NCBI GenBank assembly: GCA_951230915.1
Contig: OX579640.1
Coordinates: 11,056,981-11,120,980, forward strand
Source of the DNA: Antitrichia curtipendula
Taxonomy: Eukaryota; Streptophyta; Bryopsida; Hypnales; Leucodontaceae
Direction: 5' to 3'
DNA: 64,000 bases
Positions 47,533-58,379 of this stretch are shown here, in pieces. Below the pieces are notes generated by a model. The model did not search any database. It was not told the DNA's origin and saw only the letters and a program-made list of their open reading frames with translations. How positions within the stretch are numbered: the stretch's first letter is position 1; every line of letters begins with the position of its first letter. A program made the position numbers and the translations under genes.

Positions 47533-47711
47533 CACTAGTAGAAAATCATGTCGTGGAAAATAAATTCTTAGTGACATTTGTATTTTTTGTAATGTTAAAA
47601 TGTTTGATTCAATGCAAATTCAAATTTGGTATTGAATTTGACATATTCACATTACCAAAAATACAAATGTCACCTAGAATTTATTTTCTTCAACATAGTT
47701 GTGCACTACTA
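47533..47711. mobile_element. 179-bp foldback element
   Basis: Begins CACTAGTAGAAAATCATGTC. Both arms contain TAAATTCTWRGTGACATTTG (or its complement) and GTATTTTTKGTAATG, roughly 80 bp each side of a short centre. Ends are CACTA-like but the right terminus is altered; class uncertain. Confidence 0.65.
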
Positions 47712-49522
47712 AAGGTGCAAAGGAATACATCTTTAATTTACAATTTTTTCCATGTATTATATGGAGATTGATAAACATATTTGTCCATAAATGCAGAGAA
47801 CTATTGCATGCAATTGTATTTTTCCAATGTGATTACTCCAATTTATTCTCCATCAAATGAATTAATAACCTCTATTTTGTAACTCACTCCCAATTCCTCT
47901 CACATTGTAAATTTTTTTTTTTCAGATTGCGGAAACTAGATTGTGGTTCCTTGGGACATAAATTAAAGGGTCTACGGTAAAAACTTGAATTTGCAGCCAA
48001 TCGGGTCGCTCAAACCTCTCCAAAATCCGAAAATAAAGTACCCACCAATTGAGTCTCCTAAAAAATCCGACGTGGCAAAGCTCTCCTTCGTGTGGATGGC
48101 GGGATCATGAGAACGCCGGAAATCATTGGTAACTCCATTTGAGAACTCCGTTTGGGAACTTCCTCTCGCACCTGGTGCGCCTTGCTCTCGTATTAGGTCT
48201 CCGTTCTCCTTTACGGAGTTTCTCTGCGGGCCTAGCGACGGATCCTTGTAAGCGTCGAATTCCCTTACACCTTCATGCCTTTGTTTTCTTTCCTGTATTT
48301 TGTGACTTACTGTCCGTTTCATTATGGATGACTATGGCGGCTAAGGTGGAATGTGCGGTGAATTCTCGCTGGGTTGGACGTGTTGTATAAATTTGGAGTT
48401 TAGGTTATGCGTTGGACTTGTAGCACAATAGTTCCTGTAATTATTTTGCAAATGCGGTGATGAGATGATCACATCTATTTGCATTAGTCAAGTATTGCCA
48501 CTGCTTCACGAACATTAGTCTGGTGTTCAAGAATGCTTTTAAAAATCTTCTCTTCCACTTCTCCGTTTCCTATCCTCTCTTGCCGGAATTTTCATTTCCG
48601 TCATTTCTCAATATCTATCGGCATTTCTTGATCTCAGGGTTTTCTGTTATGTTTATATTGTCTGACTGCTGTACAGACAGAAATATATAAATGCTTACAT
48701 TGTTGAGTTTCAGAAGGAGTAGGGTTATGCAACTCAACTTTTTGTGTCCTTAGGAATTATAGTAGCAATTATAAGGCAAGTCAAGGGAATGAGAGCGAGG
48801 GGGAAGTTTTTGGATGAGGACATTGGAAATCAATAAACTATGGATTTATTGAATCTCTCTACTACAATTTTCTTGATTGTTACATATTAGAACGAAATTT
48901 GATGTGGCTGATTCAGCTATGCCACTCTGTCTTTTTTTTTTGCATCTTTAGTCAACCTGTTGTACCTGCTATTTAACGTTTTGGGATTTACTGCTGGATA
49001 GAGGTCTCCCTTGAGATGTCATTTCTTTGATAGTTTTGTAAGCACCGCTCTTCATTTGTACATGATACTCTCCCTGTATGCAGCGTTTTGGTTTTGCTTC
49101 TTGATAGCGTTGTGGAAGTGAAATCGTTTATTTAATTCTGGTTCCTTCTGCTGTAAAGTGACTTTTAATTTGTCCTTCTTGCTTTTAAGTAGGTCAGAGT
49201 TTCTTGCTGTCCTTTTCTTCCTTTCAAGCTGTGGTATAAACATTTTTTCGTTGCACCCTTACTTTGATATCTTAGTTTTCGTCGTCGCTGCAAGGTTCCT
49301 CTCTATAATAATGAGAAATGAATGCTGTTGGTGACAGACTCTTTTTTTCGGCAAGTCTATTAAAATTTCATCTCATTGCCGTCACGATTGTTGTCCAGTT
49401 CCTCATTTATGCTATGAAATCATTCCTCTGTGACCATCCAAATGATGTATTGCTGGTCTCAAATCCACTGCAGATACGACACTACCTTGTGAAGGAGACA
49501 CGAACAGCAGAAGTCACTTACA
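47712..49522 (+). other. Possible leader and 5' introns of the 49523 gene
   Basis: Base composition becomes balanced from about 48090 to 48400 (pyrimidine-rich, CpG present), resembling a first exon; a donor-like CTT/GTAAGC lies near 48246 and an acceptor-like CCACTGCAG/ATACG near 49473. No domain was recognised in frames of this part. Confidence 0.35.
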
Positions 49523-49717
49523 ATGGTGAGGACATACACTTTTGCCGCGATGGTGGCAGTGACGTATGGCTTGATCACGAGTGGCGATCACGTCTTTCGT
49601 TGGATGGCAGAACGTCAAGAGAGCAAGATTGAGCAGATCAAACTAGACAGGCAAGCAACGAAGATGAGACGAGATCTGCTACAAGAACTGGATGAAAAGA
49701 ATGCTGCTGCATCATAG
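49523..49717 (+). CDS. Small single-pass membrane protein candidate, 64 aa
   Basis: ATG at 49523 lies about 50 bases after a good acceptor and the frame runs to TAG at 49717. Residues 4-20 are hydrophobic (YTFAAMVAVTYGLITSG), followed by a strongly charged, helix-prone tail with Glu/Lys/Arg/Gln repeats (for example ERQESKIEQIKLDRQ), which could form a coiled coil. This layout is common among small mitochondrial or ER membrane proteins, but I do not recognise the family. Support for being real: codon pattern with an amphipathic tail, a plausible upstream exon boundary and an untranslated-looking region after it. It could also be the last exon of a longer protein, though the frame has a stop upstream of the acceptor-linked exon start in this model. 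Confidence 0.5.
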   Translation: MVRTYTFAAMVAVTYGLITSGDHVFRWMAERQESKIEQIKLDRQATKMRRDLLQELDEKNAAAS

Positions 49718-50296
49718 TACAGTATCCAATTCGTTTCAACAGGATCTTCTTAGGGACATATGAGTTGACGAGCAGCCCACGGGATGCAGTCAGCTTCTGA
49801 CCTTCACAAATAATGTGCAGCATCTGATGTGTGGAGCAAAGATGTGGTTGACCTACAGACGGAAGAAAATTATTTCTGCACTTCTTATATAATCCAGGCA
49901 TGTTGAACTAATTTGAAGAACGACCACACAACTCTATTAGCTTCAGGTGCAGACCGTGTCTTGTGTTGTTCTTATATATATATAATGTAATGGTACCCAC
50001 ATGGTATGGTTGAAAATTGTGTTGTTCTGTGTCTGCTTTGAATGCCTTAGTGCTCGATTTTGAATAGTATCAGGCCACTGTTGCGTGTGGGATTCTTCCA
50101 AAACATTAGTTACATTCTTGTTGCCAGTAAGCGGAAGCACGGAGCTACTGAAGTCCTATTTTCTACTTTGCAATCTACACGGCTTGCGTCACAGATCGTG
50201 AGGTGCCTATCTGTGGGTACATCACCAAAATCGTCAACTTCTTATTGTTTATATTTGACATAAAATTAAAATTCTGGGTTTGTTGTACGCAGTGTA

Positions 50297-50377
50297 CTCT
50301 CTGTGTTTCTGTATAATGCCAGTGTTTCCTTTGTAAAACATAAAGGAAACACTGGTATTATTCAGAAACAGAGGGAG
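50297..50377. mobile_element. 81-bp Stowaway-like MITE, near-perfect hairpin
   Basis: TA/CTCTCTGTGTTTCTG at the left and CAGAAACAGAGGGAG/TA at the right, with further pairing (CCAGTGTTTCCTTT) to a short loop. TA duplications and CTCCCTC-type ends are typical of Stowaway. Confidence 0.92.
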
Positions 50378-50715
50378 TATTTCTGGAAACTGTTTTGCAT
50401 GCCTGCTGTACTGTCATCTTGTAGTGTAGGTAAAATGGATCATCCAAACGAGACTTGTTGGTTCATTGCTGTGTTACCGATAATTTCTAAAGGATTATCG
50501 GTTGCAGAATATCATTTATTAATTCATTAGTCATGCACTTGTATCAATACCGTATCGACTTCTTGCGGTGATTCCGTTAGACCACCACACTGCAAGGCGC
50601 CTTTCTAACGGAATTGTATTAACGGATTCCAAATCTGGTGCATTTTGATTGACAGTTAAAATTGAACTTGGCATTTCCTTTGAGCATCTCTCCGTGGTAT
50701 TTACTAGGTATAACG

Positions 50716-51105
50716 AATGACACCGCGCCAGTTGGATACTCTGGCTGGGGACGTCCGGCCCATTCTGTCGGACTATGATCCGGCACCGCCGGGGTCCACC
50801 AGCTCCTGGTGGTGACAGGTTGAATGAGGGGTCACAACGTCATCACTTTGGAGCATCCAGGCAAATACTGCTTCATCTGTGGATTCGCTGGCCACTGCGA
50901 AGGAGGAGGAATGCTAATCAAGCTGATGGTGACGGGGTCCACAACAACGCTAAGTCCACCTCCAAATCCTCCTCCTCCAGCTCCAGCTCCTGCTCCGTCG
51001 AATTTCGCACCAGCTCCATCGCCTTCGGATGATTTTGATACTGGAAAGATGGGTCGCCAGTTCAGCCTGGAGGTGTTTTTTCACTTGCTTGGTCGTTGCA
51101 GGTAG
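50716..51105 (+). pseudogene. Phytocyanin (blue-copper) gene remnant, N-terminal half missing
   Basis: From about 50829 the frame reads GGHNVITLEHPGKYCFICG then FAGHCEGGGM, the C-terminal part of plant phytocyanins: Cys in FICG and His in GHC are copper ligands, the Cys after His forms a disulfide, and Met after Gly is the usual axial position. A Pro/Ala/Ser-rich tail follows (SPPPNPPPPAPAPAPS), as in plant uclacyanin and early-nodulin-like proteins, but no hydrophobic GPI-anchor signal precedes the stop at 51105. An in-frame stop sits directly upstream (50821-50823). In another frame, VGYSGWGRP near 50728 vaguely recalls the phytocyanin N-terminus, but the central part with the first His ligand is absent. 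Likely a truncated pseudogene; an unspotted distant first exon is the alternative. Confidence 0.6.
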
Positions 51106-52273
51106 GTTGCGTGGATGAATTGTTTCGGACGTGAAAAGGAAGGCGGCAACGACAACTTCGTTAAATTAATTGGCATACGTAATTGCATTAAAACGGCGTA
51201 AGGAAGGAAATAAATTGATTTAGGGAGCAGGGACAGGAGTTAGAAAGTTCAGCTTAGAGGTGTACAATGTTGAGGAGGAAATGCAATTTGCAAATTGATT
51301 CACATATCTATCGCCGGATTTGTCGGCCCAGCAAGCCAATATGAATGTCAAAATGGCGCATGGACTACCGCCAATTTAAAGGAAATGACAGTAAGATGTG
51401 GTTCAGTCAGTATGTGAAATTGCATTGTTGAATGATGCAACAATAGTCAAGAGTTTGGCATATTTTTTCTGCTGAGCTTGCTTGACGTTTATTGTAACAA
51501 GGTTAATTCATGCTTTGGATTTGGCGGAGGTTTAGGGAATTTTGTTGTGATGATTAAGTTAGGTTGTGTTTTGTTCTCAGATTACACGATTGCTTTTGTT
51601 ATGCTTGCTTTAGGATGATAATTGTTATAAGAGCAAGGCATGCAAAAGGTAACCCTACTCATGGGCAATAAAACTGGTTCTTCAATTTTGCTAACAATCA
51701 TCATTAAAGCAATTGAAATCTCTCTTCTCAAAAAGCAAATCCCTTGGATACATTTACGAACAGAGTTTTCTCATTGATTGTTTCCAAAACTTTTGAACAA
51801 CATTCCCAATGACCAGTGATCTTATGGAAGTCTCTCCATGATACATGGGAAGACCTCCACATGAACACTGATCATAGGAAAACTTCCCCAGGAATCATGA
51901 GGATGTGCTTCGACATGATGATGTCTAAAAGTTTTCTAATAGACTAATTTGACTATAAGCCCTAAATTTGCAATTCTAACGTCACAAATGCAACGTTAGC
52001 ACAGTTACAAAAAGCATGTGCAAAAAGCATCAGATCAAGTTTCAACGCAAGGCAAGTGTTGCAAGAACTACGCTTCCATCACAAAGCATAAATGAGCCTG
52101 CACTCAATTCTTGAAAAAAAATCATCGTGCGTGCGGACTAGTGTAAACAACTCCTCAGCTCGAATCACAGCTGGAAAACTGAGTGTAACTACTTTAACAT
52201 ACACACAGACTGCAACTTCGCTTGCAAGTTCCAACAGTCACACAGTGGCAGCACCACCACCACCACCCTAATT
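51106..52273. other. Intergenic DNA between phytocyanin remnant and C2 gene 3' end
   Basis: Nothing recognised; the part next to 52273 is expected to be the 3' UTR of the minus-strand gene, starting with a (CCA)n stretch at about 52252-52267. Confidence 0.45.
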
Positions 52274-55200
52274 CTAATGGAAACAATTGACAAAATTTGC
52301 AATTTCAGGGTGGCCTTGGAAGTAGGTTTTCTTCTCCTCTTTGCCCGCGGGAGCCCCGTGCGCCTCCGTCTGACGAACTTGTGCCGCCGCCGATGGATAC
52401 ACTACCGGGGGGTAAAATGCCTGCGGCGGAGCAGACGGTGCAGATGGTTCATACGGCCCCGGTGCCGCCGCCCGAGGTATGTGTCCCGGTTGCACCAGAT
52501 GTGCTTGCTCGGGGGGGTAAAGTCGGTGTGGAGACTGTGGAACGAACGATGACGGCGAGCCCACAACTGGGTATCCTTGAAAATAGATGTTAGGCATGGG
52601 CTGTGAATGGTGATGGACGTGATGCGGTGCAATGGGCAGATGGGGTTCTTGCCAAGGCGGATACATAGCTGGCGTGGGAGCGTGATCCTGAGGATAAGAA
52701 TTTCTTCGAACAATCTGGAGAAGAATGGCAATAAGAAGGTTAGCCTCCGTTCAAACGGCAATTTCGCAGTATTCCACTGCTTTGGCGCTTCTGGACAGAA
52801 CTCGAGCCCTGAAACGGAGATCACGTCTATTCCTATCCTAGTTTTTAGAGCTCTGTTTAGATGTTTGTCACAATTTTAGGCATCCGTGTTGCGCCTATTT
52901 AACAAATTGTATAACAAATTGCATAACAAATTGCATAACAAATTTAACAAATCTCATATTCAGTAGAATGGGAAGGAGTAAACTGTGCTGTAACTGAACT
53001 GTGAAATCCGAATTGTAAGCATTTGGAGGGTGGGAAGGACCCTCGATCTTAACCCTCTCTATCTTGATTGCTTCTGTATTCTAAATACTGAATTCTAGAT
53101 AATGAACCTAGTGTTTCAGGGTGATGCTTCTGATTCATGCAAGGTACTGTTTGAATCTTAAAAAAACAATCGTCTACAAAAATACCAATTTCATTTCTGA
53201 AATTGAGAGAACTGATTTATTTTAAAACAAAGATGAAAGTTTTTTAAAAAATGCCAAAATTCAAATGAGGATTTGGGTATTAAAGGGTTACATTCTCCAG
53301 GATGGAGAGGCTTGACTAGTAAGCACCTAAAGATTACAAACAGATCAGTTATAGTTACTACATTGTAAGTCTGTGTTGCAGTGGACTTACATGAGTTTTG
53401 GTGAAAGTGGCAGACACTTCGATGGATCCCACATTTTTATTTTTCACGAGCAAATCTGCTGTTCGAGTAACCCCCTCCCTCGGATCGGGTCGGAGACCCT
53501 CCTCTCCTGTTATGAGCAATTGCATCTGAATCCTGCAAACACGAGCCAGGGTGACCGCCACCATTTTTGTTAAAATGGCATGATTCCGTGTTTTGAAAAT
53601 TGTGACATTCAAGGGTTCCACAATGAAGGGCATCTAGAAATTTCTTGAAATGTTGCCATCTAATAAATACGACAATGTAGATCATCAATCAGGAGATGCA
53701 GTCTACCTTATTCAGTTCTAATGAAGCAGCTTCAAATACAATGCCATATACGGACCTCGGAAGACACGACAGACAGAAGTCGGAAGGTAAAAACTCAAGG
53801 ATGTGATTTTACAGCATGTTTGCACTTACTTGCATTGCCCGACCTTGTTTAATCCATTATAGACCTCGAATTCAAGTACATCGTCTGGGTCGGAAGAGTT
53901 GATTAAGAACGTGAACGTGTTGTCCGCGTGCCACATAAATTTGTTTCCCATCCCTGACACACCTCACGAACGCAATGTGCATGACATCAGGAAAAAAGGC
54001 CGGAGGGTTTAGCAGACACAAGGAGGGTTTAGCCCAGTCATAATCTCACCCTTTTTCAGAGAGCCATAGATCTTCAAGACTTAACAAACTTCATCGAGTT
54101 TAGAGGAGAGAGACGACACGACTGACGAATGTGGTATTCAGTTGCAAGTGCAAGTGTGACTCTAGGTGAGGAGGAGCAGAGTTGCCACCATCTTTCACTA
54201 TAAGAAACTTGTGTTTTAAGTGACGGACTTTAGGTGTAACAACCTATGTTTTTATGTCAACAATGACTATCCGATGTTACATTGGACGTTATTGTTGATG
54301 TAAAAACATAGGTTGTTACATTTAATGTCACCTAAAATCCATCAACTTAAACATTAAAAAATTCTAGTTTCTCATAGTGTTTTATGGTGTCATGTGGAGT
54401 TCACTCACTTTCAAGGATTCCACTTGCTAATGTAGTGTGCTTGTAGGTGAGCTTTGCATTCATTTTAGTTGTCCTTGCTGCAGAAAACATAAAAGAGTGG
54501 TTCAGTACCTTCACCAATATCATTGCGTAGACTGAATGTAGGAGGAGTTAATATATGGGTTCTATGGTACAAATCGAAAGCATCAAAAATAGCATTTGAG
54601 GTAGATACTCAACTCGATCTCTCATGTAATGACCCTAAACCCTAAATCACATAAAATCTTTAAAAAGGAAAAAAACTTTCATGTATGTAGAAATGCTTTA
54701 ATTTCAAAATGACACAAATAGCATCCTCCACCGAACTGATTACGAAAGAAGTGGAGCTCAAAGGCAAACAGAATTACATCCCCAAATGGAGGTGAGCCCC
54801 TTGATGTTTCCTTGCTTAAGCACAACATTTAGGTTTCCCTCCTTCCCCTCAGCCTGTCCACAACAAGGCAACGATTCATGTTCCCCGATTTGTGAGGAGT
54901 AAATTCTCTAGACTGAAACATCAGAATGCATTCCGTAGCTAGAAACTCACAAAATTGCAGGAAATCAAATCACCGTGTTTGTTAAATTGGCAAAGTTCTA
55001 CGAAATTGGCTCTTTCCATGACGCCTGGAACCTCAGATCTATTCGAATCCTCATTCATATCATTCCCAGTTTTTTTGGAGATTTGTGCAATTGAATGCCC
55101 ACAGTATTGGCACTTCGAAACAATCCAATTTAACAGATTTACTATAACCATTCTGAAACCTGAAATCTCCTCACCTTCTGCAGTTTAATTTGAGCAGTCA

Positions 55201-57445
55201 AGATTAATTCTCCGAACGGCTTCCAGTAGCCACCAGAAGCGACCAGTACTGGCAAGGTCTTCTCTTCTGGGTCTTGCTCCGGCTTTAACTTCGCAAGCTC
55301 CGTGAAGCAAAATCTGCCACATCGTCTCCACAAAGATTAGGCCCTAGAGTTTTGTCAACCAGAAGTGAAACTGAAATAAATTCTGATCGTTTTTCTCCTC
55401 TGAGAAGTTGAAGGCATGCCGTCATTAGAAGAAACTTTGTAGACTGGGTGCGCAAGTGTCGTTCAGTTCCCAATTAGGTGATCATCCATGTATCAAAAAT
55501 TCATAAAACTTATTAAGATTCAAATTCTGTGTCCTCAAAGTTTTCTTGTTTCATACAGTAAATTTGTCATCACGCAAAACCGAAGTTCTCCCCGGGACAC
55601 CAACACAAACCGCTGTTGAACAACATTTTAAAAACTACAAAGGGATAATTCAACCAAGCGCAAGGTTGGAATAACATCTCAAGGTTGGTTTTAACGTCAA
55701 TTTAGTTAAATTGGCGGAATGCCTCGACTTAGGGTGCTGCCTGAAACGTAAACATATACCAATCCTACCTAGTTTTCAGAGCTTTGTGCAGATGAATGTC
55801 AAGTGTTATAAAAAGCATGTCAATTTCTATGAAATTGGCGAATGATTTGTCTATGTTGAATCTTTCTACATAATGGGGTTGCGCCAGTGAGGGGTAATGC
55901 AGTAGTGAATACAGGGACCTAAGAGACTTGGGAGTCAAATGAAAACCTGTGGAATTTCTTCTAACGAAACTTACTTCGAATTTCCAATACAGGTGTGATT
56001 CCTGTTGAACAATTCAAGGGTGATGCACTCCGCCTCGTTCTCGTAGACGAAATGACACACATTGGTTCCGTCCCCCGCAAACACAGGATTCTGTCCCATA
56101 TCTGCAACCATCCCAATCCAAGCAATCCATACATCAAACCCTAAACCTAAACGTCGGCACTAAGCTCACTGAGAAAGCCTCCTCTACGGGACGTACACAC
56201 CAGAATTCAAGCATCAAACACAAGTAGAATCTTCAGAATTTGGGCAAAAGGAAGACTGGATTGTACCTTCTACTGTACTGGTTGTGTAGACGATATTTTT
56301 GTAAGAAGCTGTTGCGTATACCCTCGTTCGAGCTTCTGCATTCATATGGAAACACCACCTCAGTCGCTAATACAGATGACTGTGGAATTTCGGAAAGAAT
56401 CGGTACGTTCTACAAAATGGCAAAAGTCCAAGAAATTGGAAATTTTCCAGGTCTATGCTAAATAATCTGGAAGCTCAGATCTATATCAAATGTTACTTGT
56501 TTTTAAAGCTTTTGTGCACTTGACTGCCACAATTTTGGCACTTTCCGAAACAACGGAAGTCGATTTCACGAATAATTATAAGAGAAGTCGACGAAAATAA
56601 CACATTTCTATTCCCAACCAAAGTAACTTCAAAGTTCAAACTCGTTAAAATGACGGATTTCAATATCATTGGGTCACCCCAGTGAGCCCTCAGAGCTATA
56701 CCAATCCTAGTTCTAAAAGATTTGAGCACACGAAAGTCTCGATTCTAGCGCTGTCAGTGAAACTGAGGTCATTTCAACAAACACGACCACGTCATACTCG
56801 TAAGAGGGTGAAATTCAGTGAAATTGGAGCAGTTTCAGTCGGGCGACGGAAACCTCGCATCTTGCCTTGTCCTAGATTTCAAAGCACTGAACACTTGAAC
56901 GTCATAACTTCAGTGCTCTGAAGCACGCCATTTTTGCAAATAAAACCAAAGAAACTTCATATCAATGCGTTAGGGGGTGGATTTCAGTGAAAATTGGAGC
57001 ACTAAGTCTTTCAGTCGGCCGACTAAAACCTCAGATCTATACCAGTCGTAATTTTCAAAGCTCTGAGAGCTTGACCATCCCATATCCAGCGCTTTGAAAC
57101 ACGCCATATCAACAAATATGATCATTGAACCTCACAATCGTCGAACTGGAGAATTTCAGTGCGATTGGAGCAGTTTCAGTTGGCCGACTAGACTGAACCC
57201 GATAACTTGCCCAGTCTATGTTCTCAAAGCGACAAAGCTCTGGCACGGGTACTTGAAGCCGCAACTCACTATTTCAACGATTACGACTGGCAAACAAGCG
57301 AAGAATGTAAACAAACTGACTTACTCATACTGGTGCAGGCATTGATTGTGACGGCTCTATTGAGCGTCAATTGGAGATACTTCACCATAGCTCCTCCTCC
57401 TAGCTTCAACCTGTAAGTTTGAAAACCAGGCAAACCCAGATCCAT
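52274..57445 (-). CDS. Tandem C2-domain protein with Pro/His-rich C-terminus
   Basis: Nine-exon model, all GT-AG and all phases compatible, 421 residues: 57445-57325, 56335-56267, 56101-55975, 55313-55175, 54853-54778, 54477-54424, 53953-53830, 53532-53391 and 52687-52274. C2 domain 1 (about 22-152) includes YLQLTLNRAVTINA, GQNPVFAGDGTNVCHFVY, ITLELFNRNHTCIG, and GELILTAQI. C2 domain 2 (about 157-284) includes GNLNVVLKQGNIKGL, NKFMWHADNTFTFLI, LEFEVYNGLNKVG and GSIEVSATFTKTH. The tail is rich in Pro, Tyr, His and Ala, reminiscent of plant SRC2-type C2 proteins. The Asp residues that bind calcium in loops 1 and 3 of typical C2 domains are absent in both, so membrane or protein binding without calcium is likely. 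Start chosen as the ATG giving a full frame; an out-of-frame ATG lies 34 bases upstream (57479), so the 5' end is less certain. Confidence 0.85.
52901..52956. repeat. 12-bp tandem repeat (AACAAATTGCAT)
   Basis: About four units of AACAAATTG(C/T)AT in intron 8 of the C2 gene. Confidence 0.85.
54196..54379. mobile_element. 184-bp CACTA-type miniature element, 3-bp duplication TTT
   Basis: Starts CACTATAAGAAACT and ends AGTTTCTCATAGTG, flanked by TTT on both sides. Long inverted arms (AACAACCTATGTTTTTATGT and complement). It sits in intron 6 of the C2 gene; same family as 30074-30246. Confidence 0.85.
56466..57250. repeat. Tandem ~170-bp repeats in intron 1 of the C2 gene
   Basis: Units containing ATTTCAGTG then GATTGGAGCA and a block like CCTCAGATCTATACCAGTC then TTTTCAAAGCTCTGA recur at about 56810, 56980 and 57152 (period 170-172 bp), with more diverged units around 56470 and 56690. 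Related single units occur in intron 3 (about 55740-55880), intron 4 (about 54980-55110) and intron 8 (about 52740-52880). Confidence 0.75.
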
Positions 57446-58379
57446 CGATCAGATTCCGAAACCGAAATTGGAATCCCATGCGCTCACAACCCTAATAACC
57501 TGCTCAACAACCAACCGTTTCACCGACCTGAAACTGAAATCTGTCGGTAGCTAGCAAGCTAGAACTAGATCGAACTCCACCGTACCAGTCGAGATAGATT
57601 CCGCCAACTCAAGCTAGGGCCGTGCAAGCTAGCGTCGTTAGAACCTAGAATCGATCTCCTTCACTCAGACTTGATATGGGATCGATCGAGGTGAAGTTCC
57701 AAAGCAAACCTGAAGCAAAACCTGAAGCAAAGTGAACTGTCTTGAATTTCTATTCAATTCCTGATTGCTCCTAGCTAAGTAACGAAGGCTCTAGAGAACG
57801 TACTGTAGAGAGTTCTCACGCGTTATGAAAGAAGAAGTTCGAAGCTAACGAAGGTTTATCGTCGGCTGCAAGATGAGATCCTGGAAGGTGCAGACAATAG
57901 GATCGATTCCGAAACTAGCTAGTGACTGGCTGCCTTGCCTGCCGAAAACAAACCTAGTCAGCGCCCCAGGAAGAGTGATGATACTCGGCGTCGGGGTATT
58001 GCCTGGAAGAAAGCCCAGTCGGGAACCTCATTGACCTTTGAAGGACCACAGTCATCTCGAAATGCCAGAAACACCATGGTAGAGCTAAATCTAGCCTTTT
58101 ACTGTACATTGTGCTCAAATATCAATCTTACTAGGGTGCCCTGTGCCGTTGCCACAGTATCATAAAGTAAAAGTAAAAGTGATTTTCTAGTTTTTAAATT
58201 CATAAGAACTTCAAAATTCAATAACATTCACATAGTACCTAGGTCCAAAGACCTCAAATCAAAGCCTGTGCACCCTCCTACTCAAAGATCTTCCCAACAT
58301 TACTAAGCATACGATTGGGAGATGCACAATTCTGTAGATTTCAATGTAACAAACAAAACAAACAAACAAACAACATGTC
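57446..58379 (-). other. 5' leader and promoter region of the C2 gene
   Basis: Reading the minus strand, a GC-balanced region runs about 500 bp before the start codon, containing an ATG at 57479 that opens an overlapping out-of-frame ORF. No other gene was seen; AAAGT repeats lie near 58165. Confidence 0.45.

Noticed and set aside
54510..54540. A 23-bp mini-exon reading YAMILVK between exons 5 and 6 of the C2 gene
   Set aside because: It has good splice borders and a C2-like reading, but its phase does not fit exon 6, whereas exons 5 and 6 join in frame without it.
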